Shown here piece by piece: positions 11,345 through 21,679 of a stretch of DNA of 64,000 nucleotides. This DNA comes from Desmodesmus armatus. Taxonomy: Eukaryota > Chlorophyta > Chlorophyceae > Sphaeropleales > Scenedesmaceae. The notes beneath the pieces are model-generated. The model saw nothing but the letters and a program-made list of their open reading frames with translations. It searched no databases and had not been told where the DNA came from. Each line of letters begins with the position of its first letter. Positions within the stretch are counted from its first letter, which is position 1. The stretch covers positions 124,001 to 188,000 of the forward strand of contig VIIQ02000163.1 in the NCBI GenBank assembly GCA_007449985.2, read 5' to 3'. Both the position numbers and the translations under genes were made by a program.

Positions 11345-11890
11345 AACGGTGGTCAGTGCAGCAGCCGTGCAGCAGATAACGGGGCCAACATGCACCCCCA
11401 TTCACTTCTTGACATCAGACAGCTCTTGGGAAACTCTGCTGCAGGCTGTCACCCCTAGCGGGTCCCAACCAGCGTCTGACTCAGAGGCAGCAACCCTGTA
11501 CCAGCATTTTTCCAGAAAGCAGCACGGTCCAGGTGGTGGGCAATGAAGCAGCAGGCACCACGTTACCAGGACAACCACCACTGTCACTGTGGTCCGCCCA
11601 CAGTACAACCCAAAACAACCTCAAATCTCGTTGCGGTGATGGCTGAGTCATTAGCTGGCGTTCCGGCCTACATGTAGGTACAGTAGAGTTGTGCCTGGCG
11701 CGGCACATGTGGGCTTAACATGCACTGCATGTAGTAAATTTGGTAGGCTGATCACGACATACGGCACAGCAGCAGACGTGTTGCAGCTGCCAGCAGCGCT
11801 GAACACTACCCTGAGCTCTGCATTGCATGCCAGTGAACTGGCAGTGAACGGGGTTCTAACAGTGTTGCCATCAAGACTCTTGATTTGAAA
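11345..11890 (+). pseudogene. decayed copy of the OAS-like gene
   Basis: Three plus frames in turn match the OAS-like protein at 6218-8520. First TGPTCTPIHFLTSDSSWETLL (11367-11430) matches GPTCRALLGLKDSSWKALL. Then VQVVGNEAAGT (about 11528-11560) matches AQVVGSEAAGT, TTTTVTVVRPQYNP (about 11570-11610) matches TTTITVVHPKYNP, and LVAVMAESLAGVPAY follows. Last, about 11735-11880 resembles the segment with RLIPTDVTSADAVQLL. At least two frameshifts and several stops interrupt it. No match to the second exon follows. It keeps Thr-x-Thr where OAS has Asp-x-Asp, so that loss predates the duplication. Confidence 0.75.
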
Positions 11891-12279
11891 TGCCACACTT
11901 TCCCTCACCATCAAAGTAAGATCAAGAATTGTCATCTTGCAGGAAAATTCAAACATATGTGGAGGATCTCGCCATCACTGTGAGGGTGCTCTGCATCCAT
12001 GTGTCTGCTGCTACTGCAGCTACGGTCGTTGCGTCCTCAAAATGCACATGAGAATGTGCTTTGGTGATGCATGTCACAACAGTTTGAGACCCAACTTTGT
12101 TGCCACCAAGCAGGCTGATAATGCAGAAGTGCATAGTGAGACCACACTGTAGTGGCGTATGATAAAACACCCATCAATCGCAAATCACCATCTAGCGCTG
12201 CTGTGCTCACATCTGACTGCAAGGGTCACAAGAGTGACTGTTGTCAGGGCGTACTTCCTGACTAATCTGAAGCCATTTA
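11891..12279. other. no gene seen
   Basis: About 390 bases between the OAS-like pseudogene and the inverted duplication. I see no convincing exon, and no clear continuation of the pseudogene. Confidence 0.4.
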
Positions 12280-15200
12280 GTTAGGTGACTTGCGACGCAT
12301 AGGCACAGTTGAGCTCCGCAGAGCGTCACGAGGGATAGATGATGTGGTCTTACAGGCACGTTCGTACTGATCCGGCTGCAATATATTGAACAAAACCATT
12401 TATATTACTGCACCAACCAGATGTCACCCGGGCTGGACGAGTTTGTGGTGACCCCGCCCAAAATGGCATCGCGGAGACAAGGACCCTTCAGCATGATTGT
12501 GCTGCAGAAATAAGTTCTTCAGGTATTTATATTCGTATTCGTGTTGTTTTGGTGTCGATGCGGCAATGTTACACCGGTTGTTGCCGAGGGCCTGCTGGAG
12601 CCGATACTAGCTACCCCCAGATATCGCGTGCTCCGTCTGACAACAACACACTTGCAGTGCAAGATAAAAAGAAACCTGTGACGTGTTCTACCTCTTTGAA
12701 TTAAGGACACACCTTGCAGGGAAGCTTCAGCGCGCTACTTCGTGGCTAGGTGAGCATGGCACAATCAGAGCACTAAAATGCAATTTTACCTCCAATAAGT
12801 GACGTTCCAGCGTACGAAAAGGTGGCGGGACTGCCGCCGAAGCGGCCCATCAAACTGTTCCTCTACAACATGATACCATTCCCATAAGGCCTTAGGGACC
12901 CCTGTTCATACACATGTAGCTGGCACCCGTTGCTGACAACCTCATTCCTTCCAAAGGATCACGGTGATAAGCAATTACTGAACACGTTTGTGTTGTCCGT
13001 TGTTGTGTTGCACTTGCACAGCATCATTGGGATGGCCTGGCAGTGGCCCCTGCTGCTGGTGGTGGCAGCACTAACACCCCAGGTGGCTCTGGCAATCAAC
13101 TACCAAGCCACTGTCACAGATTCAAGTGAGTGACTGGGAGGTTGTCAGTAGGGGCGGGCTCCCCTGCCACCACTGATGCCACAGTCAGCCAGACTGGCTC
13201 ATGTAGCCTACACTGCACTGCCTTTGTGCTGCAACACCTGGTGGGCCACACCGCACTGCATGCTAGCGTGGTTCATCAGCTTCTATTCACAACACGTAAA
13301 CACATGCTTTTGTGCAAGCAGAGCCTCCTGATTGATAGGAATAGGCATCCCAGCTGTGTTGCCCTGGCAGGGTGGTTTGTAGGATCGTAACTCAGTTACC
13401 GTAATAACCGGGGGATTTTGTTTCATCTGCTGCTGTGCCAGGTGGTCTTGACCTGGCGACCACAGCATGGGAGTTCGGAACATTCAAGACCCTCAACGGC
13501 GTCCTGCTGTCTGACGAGGGCTGCCCAGCAAACACATTTTGCAAGCCCGTGCCGTCCACCGAAGTAACCATTACATTGGTGAATGGTCCTGGGTCGCTCA
13601 GTAGTTTTGACTCCCCGGTCGGCTCTGCTTCAATCACCAGAACAACTCAACCAGAATCAACAGCTCTCCCAGGTGGATTCCAGTTCAATGCCATCAGCCC
13701 CCAGCCAGGCTTGTCTGACTACACAGTATCAGCATCCATCTCAGGTTCGCAGGTTGCTGTGGGAACCTTCCAGATTGAGTGGGTGGGCTACACTGTGAGG
13801 ATTACGCAGCCAGCAGGCTTCAACACCGCTGCACAGGTGGGTCACCGGGTGACGTATGCTGTGAGCAGGTGCCTAGTGACGAAGCCTTCACAAGTTGTGA
13901 AACATTGTGCCACTGCTACAATGTCCGAGAGACGATGCTACTTGAGTCATTCCTCGGATTCTTTGCTGCCAGCATCGGATGCATCATGATGGCACTGCTG
14001 TTTGTGCAAGGCCTGCACGGCTGAAGTTGGTTTTGTGTTGAGGCAGATGTGCCAAGGCAAAGAAGCAAAACTGCCATGCCCCACAACTGCACTGTTGTAC
14101 TTCCATGGTGACACTGACCGTTTATGTAGGACCGGTTTTTGGAGCCACCCGCTGGCCCCTGATGACTCAGTGATGCCTTTGTCATAACTCTTTGAATAGA
14201 CACACAGTTACTGAGCATGCCTATTGTGTGCTGCTACCATTGCTACCGCTGCTCCCCTGCTGCCCTGCTGCCCTGCTGCTCTTGCATGCTGTGCTGTTGG
14301 CGACACTTTTTCTGCCCTTGAGTGCAGCTTGGCCAGCCGTTCCCAGTCATTGCTACTTACAGTTTGAAGCCAATCAATACCAGCGATGCCCAAATCCAGG
14401 CTACACATGACGACTCCAATCCGGCAGGACAGGTCACAGCTCGCTCCATGGCTACCGCAGCTCAGGCTGGCCTTGCCAACATCCAGGTCACCTTCCTTCG
14501 CAGCAACCGGGTCCCAGCAGACGCTGTCAACAAGCAACCTCCCCCTGCCTCAGAGCGCGCGAGCATCCTCGATGGCTTCACCATCGCCGGGACCGCTGTG
14601 ACCGACGCGCTTGGCAACGCACAATTTCTCCTCGACCCCATGCAAGTGGCCGGCACCACAGTCATCAAAGCAACGGTCCAGACGGCAACATGCCGCTGGC
14701 TGAGGGCGAACCAACATCAAAGCACAGTTGCCTGGTTCGCCAACCCCCCAATTATCACTGCTCCTCAGACCCCAGTGACACCCGGTCCAGACCCTGTGAC
14801 TATCTCCATCACGGCCGTGGACCTTGACGGCACTCCCATCCCGAACACAGATGTCACAATCACTCTCGGCGGTTCTGGAGCAGAGTCTGTTCAGGTTGTC
14901 CCAGACTCAAATGTGCCGGCTGCCACCCAAAGTGGAGACCTTGTGCCTCTGGAGGACGCAGAAACTGAGAGGGTCACGCGCGTCACCCGCATAACAAATG
15001 CACAAGGTGTTGCAACTATTGCCCTGTTCAGCACTGTCGATGCTGCAGTAAGCCTGGCAGCCCAGTACAGAAAGCCAAGATGGCACCACGATCTCAATCA
15101 CACCCGTCACCTGGAATGCTGCTGCAGCTGCCGCCGCTTTCACAACCATCGCACTCACACCGGCAACCCAGCGCGTCCCAGTGTCCACCTACGCCCGCCT

Positions 15201-16110
15201 CTCAGCCCAGCTAGACAAAGCTGTCGGCGACATCAAGGTTACGTTCAACATCCAGCCCATGGCTTCCCAGCAGTCTACTCAGTCTGCCGCTGCAGCTGAT
15301 GACACCTTGATGGATGGCCTGTCCTGGGAGGAGCCCCTTCAAGAAGCTGGGCCCGATGCTCAGCTCCCCACACCCACTGCTGAGACATCCTACAAGCGGG
15401 AACGCCCCCATCCCGACCCCCGTAACGGCCAGCGCCAGCGCCAGTCAACATCCAAGCTCACCAACTCCCAGGGTGTCGCCGAAGCCTCCATCTGGTCCCG
15501 CCACCCAGGCCGCTTCCGCGTCACTGCCACTGCAGTCAACAGCCTGGGCGCTACCGTCACCTCCAACACCGCAACAGTCATCTGGGTAGATGCGCCTGGC
15601 CAAGGGTACGGCCCCGGAGACAAGCACTACCACGGACATGAACGCCATGACGGCGGTTACAGGTGAGGTTGAAAGTGCTGCAGCAGGCCTAGGCCAGGCC
15701 ATGGCTGCAGCAGCTGGCGCCCTTTGCCAAAGTGCATGATGCACAGCATGTGCCTATCCTCCAGTAGCTAAGACTTTGCAGACAGCTCATGCCAGCTAAT
15801 CACTCTAGTATGAACAGTACCGCCCAGTAGGCATGTTGGGCAACGTATCCACTTTGCATGCCTTTCATCAACATCACCTCCCCAGCTGCCATGTGGCCTC
15901 TGTTGACTGTTATGCTGCGCCGTGTTGTGCCGTGCTTCGCTGTTGCAGGGATGCTGAGGCACTGGGGGACAAGGAAAACTAGGCTACGCAACAATGACAG
16001 GCAATTCAATGGAGTGAAGGTAGGCAGGAACAGAGAGCATACTGTGGGCAGGGAGGCAGGCTGTGCACTGCGCTGAGTGCACTGCGCTGAGTGCACTGCT
16101 GACTTCATGC
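12280..16110 (+). repeat. left arm of an inverted gene duplication
   Basis: This segment recurs reverse-complemented at about 21680-25640. Homology covers the upstream region (for example GGACGAGTTT plus TGACCCCGCCCAAAAT near 12440 and near 25440), all exons and introns of the Ig-like gene, and about 130 bases after the stop. The arms differ by indels in introns and by substitutions throughout. Confidence 0.85.
13032..15982 (+). CDS. secreted Ig-like-repeat protein, copy A (frameshifted)
   Basis: Four exons: 13032-13125, 13442-13836, 14328-15662 and 15949-15982. Exon 1 is a signal peptide: MAWQWPLLLVVAALTPQ then VALA, cleavage likely about residue 21. Exon 2 is a roughly 130-residue beta-rich domain with GCPANTFCKPVP. 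Exon 3 carries bacterial-Ig-like (Big_1/invasin-type) segments: VDLDGTPIPNTDVTITL, and LTNSQGVAEASIW followed by GRFRVTATAVNSLGA. The last exon gives RDAEALGDKEN and stop. Compared with copy B, one extra base near 15068-15076 shifts the frame, and six bases are missing near 15107 (in frame). The exon 3 length (1335, not 3n+2) confirms the shift. It is either a recent pseudogene or an assembly error. Expected to be extracellular or in the cell wall; partner unknown. Confidence 0.7.
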
Positions 16111-18570
16111 ATGTATGACATTCCCACCACATCACTTGCTGTTGATAATCAAGTCTTGATGATCAATACTGGTGGGCCCCACCAGCAGGCTGCTTAGGAG
16201 AGCTGAGGCGCATATCGCATATACTTCACAGCTGCCAGCCATGCTGCATGCTACATGCTGTATCATGGTACAGCTGACGGCTCCACACAAGCACAGCTGA
16301 TTTTGTGTGCTCCTGCTGCAACTGTTTGCTCCTGCAGGCTTGCTGCCGTGGCTTTGCAGAGCAGCTTGTCCAACCGCTGCCAACACTGATGGTCAAAGCC
16401 GGCGGCCGTTATCAGGCATATGATGACCGTAACAGCCCCGCCAATCCTGGTGCAGCCTCTGGCAGCTCTTTACAGCTGTTTGCTTCCTGAATTCATGGTA
16501 GATGCAAGTCAGAGCAACACAAACAGTTGCATTGAACCACCCCTCCTGAACACAGCCAAACGCATTCAACTTGGGCTGGCGGTTGACCAGCTGGCCATCA
16601 AGGGCAACTGTCCCAGACACTGCATAGGAGGAAGGAGTGTGGTGTGGCTTGATATTTACTGTATTGTGTCTTATGTAGAATGGGCTGAGGCTGAGAATGG
16701 TCTGGACTGCTAGACTGTAGCAATCAACTTGTTGAACAAGCCGATGGTCGGCCATGCCATGCTCTAGTATGTTGTTCTGGGTCAGCACGGCCGCCAGATC
16801 TTCAGCACGCATGCGTCATAATTGTTATTTTGATCACAGCATGCCTGCGTCATGACCGGTACCTGGTTGTGACATCACATGTGCACATGGTGCCTGGACG
16901 TTTCTGGCAGACTGGCATGTCAGCCGTTGATTGCTCAGCAGCAACCCTGAACTTACCTACTTGGCGTCGATGCTGATGCATCAGGCAGCAGCAGTAAGCC
17001 TGATGTTGTACTGTGTGGCACGCAGTATGTGTGCAGAGCTGGTACCAGTGATGATAAGTGCTTCTGGGCTTGATTTACACATGGGCTATGCTGAAATGGC
17101 TGCATAAAGTATGCCATAGGCAATGTGTACAAGTGCACTGTGCAATGCCGCATGTTCGGATCGGATCGGATGTGGCTGGTAAACCCTAAACCCTGGCTTA
17201 CCCATGAGTTGTGCGTGTACACACGCGTCAGTAATGCCACAGATGTTTCGATGATAATGCCGAGGCTTGCTGGTGCCAGTGTCATATGACAATGCATTGG
17301 CAGCAACTAGGCAGCAGCGGCCATGAACACTGAAATCAAACATCGTATCAACTTGATCTGGTTGAGTTCACCACTGGCTGATTGAATCTGTACGGTCATC
17401 ATGCTGACAAACTTATACCTCGCTTCTTGATGCAGTTTTGCCACCTGTTTACGGATCCCAGTAATCAGCATGTGCAATCTGGCAGTGCAAAACATCAGGC
17501 CCTGCAGACAGTGTCTGTTTACTGCAGCGCAGGACAACAGTATGCACCCAGGCACCAGCACTCTGGTCTTAGGCCAACAGCGGCTGACATGTAGCAGTAC
17601 AGTGCAGTACAGCAAACTCTGCAATTTCACGCAGCAGCTGATATCAGCAGCACGACTGTCAGTTGTCTGCAGCCTCTCCTACTAGGTACCAAGGCCTTGC
17701 CGATCCTAGATTGCTGGGCAGTTGCATGCTACAGCGCCACACTGTCAGCAGCTGCACATCCCACAAATTCTATGGGTCAACCGTTTGTCTCAGACAAGGT
17801 GACCTGCATTGCACCACTACAATGTCAGTGTTGCATTGCCCGCTGATGCAGTCTGCTTCGAAGACTGCATCTTAGACTGATGGGTGAGAAGAAGCTTGGG
17901 TGGTTGTCACTCATCATAAGTGCAGACGGACTGCACAGCTGTGCAGGGCATACTGGATACAATGGTAATGATTCTTCTGGCAGTGCATGGCTTCGCAGCA
18001 GTGCACACCAAACACTCCGTTCATATACGGTGCATGCAGAACACACCATATGCCACAGTGTGCAGCTGCAGCGGCATGGCAGGATGTCCAACAGCCGTGT
18101 GTGCAGATGCGAGCTGAGAAGCTTTGCGGGGGCCTGACTTACGCCGTCATGATGGCAGCAGGGCACACTGCACTGCAGATACTATTTATGGTGTCATGAC
18201 TTGCAGCGTTGAGTAAAACGTGGTGATGAACTACAAAAATGTTGGGATCATCAATGGCTTTCACAAAGTGTCAAACTTTTCACATTTTTGGCAACCTGAC
18301 CGAGTTGATACATTGACTTTTTCCCTGCTCATGACCATCCAGCCGCTGCCAGCGGCAGCCTATGTTGCTAGTTGCTGCCAGCATTGGCAATGACAGAGGC
18401 AACTTGCTGATGCGGCATTACCACAGATACCTCCTCACTGCCTTTGATGATTGTGTACACACACAACTGAAGGGTAGGTGTTCAAGCCATTGCTCCCAGT
18501 GCAACAGCAGCAAAACACAGTGCACTTGTTCACACCATGTGTACACAGTGTACGCAGCCATTCTGGCATG
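16111..18570. other. spacer of the inverted duplication, left part; no gene seen
   Basis: About 2.5 kb with only short, unconvincing open frames. It has a triplet of the CTGAGTGCACTGCG unit (about 16068-16100) and an AAACCCTAAACCCTGG stretch at about 17182-17197, like two degenerate telomere units. Confidence 0.4.
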
Positions 18571-18841
18571 CTATGCCCCTGAGGGGGCCCATGTGCATGG
18601 GAGTTTAAGCCTTGCTTCGGGGCCCGAAGCTGCTGCTTCCTCAGGGCAAAGCTGCCAGTCCTGTCTGTCCAAGTTACGCACACGACCAGCGCTGGATTTG
18701 ACTGGGACAGGGGAGGTAGCTCTTAGGGCAGTAGCTGGCCTAGCACACTGCCCCGCACGCCAGCTAGACTGAAAACCGGGGAAGGGGGAACCTGAGCTGC
18801 AAGAAGACCGAAGACTGGAACCTAGTAGGCTTCCCATACTG

Positions 18842-19870
18842 CTACGGCAGGGCAAAGCCGACTTGCCTTGCAGTACAGCCCACTCCTAGCACAGCAGTAG
18901 CGAACTGCTGCTTGGCTGCCTTGCCGTCAGTGTGCTGTGTGCGCATTGAGCGAGCACGCTGACGACAGTCGGCGGTCCAGTGCCCTTGGCAGTGATGCCA
19001 GCTGCAGTAGGGCACTTTGCCCCTGGCAGGGGGTTGCTGGGGGTTGCGCTGTGGGGCACGCTGCAGCGACCCAAGCTCCATAGGGGCGGGGTGGCTGCTG
19101 CTGCCACTGGGCCTGCTGCCAAAAGCTGCGTTGCGGTAACCGCTACCGACACCGCTGCTGCTGCTGCCGCCAAAGCTGCCGAAGGGGCTCAGTGTTGCCA
19201 GCCCACCGCTGAACAGCATAGTGTCGGCTGCCATAGCCAGGCTGACAGCTGCGTCCAAGGACTGCGGCTGGTGGAGGGCCACCTGCACCCTCACTGCGCG
19301 CTTGAGGCCGTGCACAAAGAAGTGAATGCGGGTGCCCTCATCCATCGCCGGCAGCTGCAGCATAAGGGCGGTGTATTGCGCAGCATACTCTGCAACACTG
19401 CGGGTTTGCAGCAGCCTGTCCAACCTGGAGCGTGCAAGCTCATGGGTGTCGCAGGGGGCAAACCGCTGCATGAAGGCCTGCTTCATCTGCTGCCAGCTGG
19501 TGAAAGGTGCTGCTCTGCCTGAAGACACCTCCTGCTGATATATGACATACCAGTCAAGGGCAGCATCCCTCAGGAAGGTGGGTGCAAGCTGGCAAGCTGC
19601 GGGACTGTTGAGATTTACACCCTTCTGCTCAACGTACACCTCAAATGCCTCGGAGAAGTGCTCCGGTGTGGGCTTCTTACCGTCCGTGTCAGGAGGCTTA
19701 GGCGTACGCACCGAGGACATCACGTGCTGCTGTTGCAGTTGCTGCTCCAGCTGCATGCGCGAATGCTGCTCAAGCGCAAGCTGTTGCGACAGCTGTTGCA
19801 GCTGCTCCGACTGATGAGACAGCTCCTCCGACCGCTGGGACAGCTGCGCCTGGAACTGTTCGAATTCCAT
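18842..19870 (-). CDS. gag: Ty3/Gypsy-type retrotransposon gag (truncated element)
   Basis: Retrotransposon capsid protein. The first ATG (19870) gives MEFEQFQAQL and about 342 residues. A Gln/Leu coiled coil lies at about 1-55, then the retrotransposon gag domain (about 80-210): FSEAFEVYVEQKG, FLRDAALDWYVIYQQEV, FTSWQQMKQAFMQRFAP, and RSVAEYAAQYTALMLQLP then FVHGLKRAVRVQV. A Gly/Ser linker follows, and a zinc knuckle with C-x2-H-x4-H-x4-C spacing (YCSWHHCQGHWTADC), so the usual second Cys is His. No protease, reverse transcriptase or integrase follows on this strand below 18842, and I find no second LTR. A 5' fragment of an element inside the spacer of the inverted duplication. Confidence 0.85.
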   Translation of the reverse strand: MEFEQFQAQLSQRSEELSHQSEQLQQLSQQLALEQHSRMQLEQQLQQQHVMSSVRTPKPPDTDGKKPTPEHFSEAFEVYVEQKGVNLNSPAACQLAPTFLRDAALDWYVIYQQEVSSGRAAPFTSWQQMKQAFMQRFAPCDTHELARSRLDRLLQTRSVAEYAAQYTALMLQLPAMDEGTRIHFFVHGLKRAVRVQVALHQPQSLDAAVSLAMAADTMLFSGGLATLSPFGSFGGSSSSGVGSGYRNAAFGSRPSGSSSHPAPMELGSLQRAPQRNPQQPPARGKVPYCSWHHCQGHWTADCRQRARSMRTQHTDGKAAKQQFATAVLGVGCTARQVGFALP

Positions 19871-19925
19871 ACGATGATTGTGAAGTGTGTGGGAAGCTGA
19901 TGGGCTAAATTGGGCAACGAAGACC

Positions 19926-19940
19926 GAGGGCTCCGCTACC
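19926..19940 (-). other. candidate retrotransposon primer-binding site
   Basis: On the minus strand TGGTAGCGGAGCCC lies about 60 bases upstream of the gag ATG. It resembles the initiator-tRNA primer site TGGTATCAGAGC of plant LTR elements (two mismatches in 12). Position fits; the tRNA identity is not established. Confidence 0.4.
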
Positions 19941-19944
19941 ACTT

Positions 19945-20260
19945 GTTGACAACTATGGAGCGCTCTGTCAATGCATGCATGCCAACATTAGACTTTCATA
20001 TGACTTTGGATGCCATGAAGAGAGTCTGGGCTCGGACTTAGAGAATCCTGAGAAGTACGAGGTTACCAATGACCGAAAGATAACAGATGCAATTGGAACT
20101 AATGTAGGAAAGAAAATCAGAAGGAATTGGAAGTGTCGAGCATGAGCGCAGGCTCGTGCTTGATGCCGAAAGGTCGACTGACCTTCGACCGACCAACCGG
20201 ATTACGGTTGTGTCGGGCCGTTGAAAACCAAAAGATAAAGTATCGAGCTTGCTCATAACA
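19945..20260 (-). mobile_element. candidate 5' LTR of the gag element
   Basis: The roughly 300 bases upstream of the candidate primer site are more AT-rich than their surroundings and sit where a 5' LTR should be. No matching 3' copy is visible in the window, so the LTR boundaries cannot be fixed. Confidence 0.3.
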
Positions 20261-21679
20261 GAAGCACTGAACATCACACCAGCTCTGCACACATACTGCG
20301 TGTATGCCGCATACAGTGTACCTCATGCAACCCCATTGCCGCCAAGAAGCTGTATTCAGGGACTCCCTGCAGCGGCTGCTGAGCAAACAACAGCTGACCT
20401 TCCAGTCTCAGACTGGGCCACAAACTTCCGGCCCGGAACTGTGGCACAGTGAGCACATTTGGTGTCACAACCAGACACCAGCCCAGGCTGGTGCATCATG
20501 GCATGATGCAGGCACGCTGTGATAACAGTAACAATTATGACGCAGGCGTGCTGAAGACATGCCGCGCTGACCCCGAAATCCACGCTGAAGCATGGCATGG
20601 TCATGCTGATTGGTTCCACTGGATTAGTAATCTGGCATCACGGACCATTCTCAGCGGCCTAGTCCACATAAGGGAGTAAAACATCAAGCCACGCCACGCA
20701 TCCACCCTCACTCCTATTTCATACAAAGTGCCTCTCAGAGCCTCTCTCAGCTGTGACAGTTGCACCTGATCGCCAGGTGTTCAACCACTGGCCCGGTTTG
20801 AATGTGTGTGGCCGTGTTCAGCAACGGTGATCCATTGTTTGTGCTGATCTGCCTTGCATCAATCATGTATGCAGGAAGCAAACAGCTGTGAAGAGCTGAG
20901 CTGAACCTCCAAGTTTAGGCTTGGTGGGGCTGTAACGTTTATTGTAGGTCTTGATAACGGCTGCGGGCCTTGATCATCACTGTTGGCAGTGTTGGACATG
21001 CTGCGCTGCAAAGCCAGGGCAACAGCAGCAAGCCTGCAGGTAAACAGGAGCAAATAGTAGCAGCAGGAGCACACGGACTCAGCTCTGCTTGTGGGAGACG
21101 CCAGCTGCACCATCATACCGCATGTGGCATCACTGATGGCTAGCAGCTGTGACGTACATGTGCTATGTCCTTCAGCTCTCCTGAGCAGGCCCACCAGTGT
21201 GTGGAGATCATCAAAGCCAATACCAATACCAATATACCAAAACAGCAATTGACGGTGGTGTGATGTGAATGTGCTGAACTGTGCGGTACTGTCACAGGAT
21301 GCACTGCATTGTGCTCAGCTCAATAGTATTGTTCTGTGATGTGAGTGGCAATTGTTTTCTGTGCTATGCATTTGTTTGTTCATTAATGACAATATATTGT
21401 GCTGCAGTGCTGCAATGGCTGAAGTTAATGATGATGGAGGAGGCACCAGCCCTGAGTGCTGGCCAAGACTTTATCTTGCACTGATCTTACACAAATCATG
21501 GCGAGCTGCTATGTTTCAAACTGAGACTGAAAGTCTCAGCAGGCTGTGAGTCGGCTGCTGCCCCGGCTATAGGCTATCAGAGGTCAAACACACCATGAGG
21601 GTGCCACCATTGGCAGTGCCAATGCATCCTCAGCCCTGCAGTGCTCAGCAGCTAGTAGCCACTGCTCACTGGCATACAT
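20261..21679. other. spacer of the inverted duplication, right part; no gene seen
   Basis: No exon series or recognised domain on either strand. Short ATG-led frames exist but lack splice or family support. Confidence 0.4.

Noticed and set aside
18571..18855. Minus frame after gag as the start of a pol polyprotein
   Set aside because: No protease DTGA/DSGA-type motif or reverse-transcriptase motif is visible.
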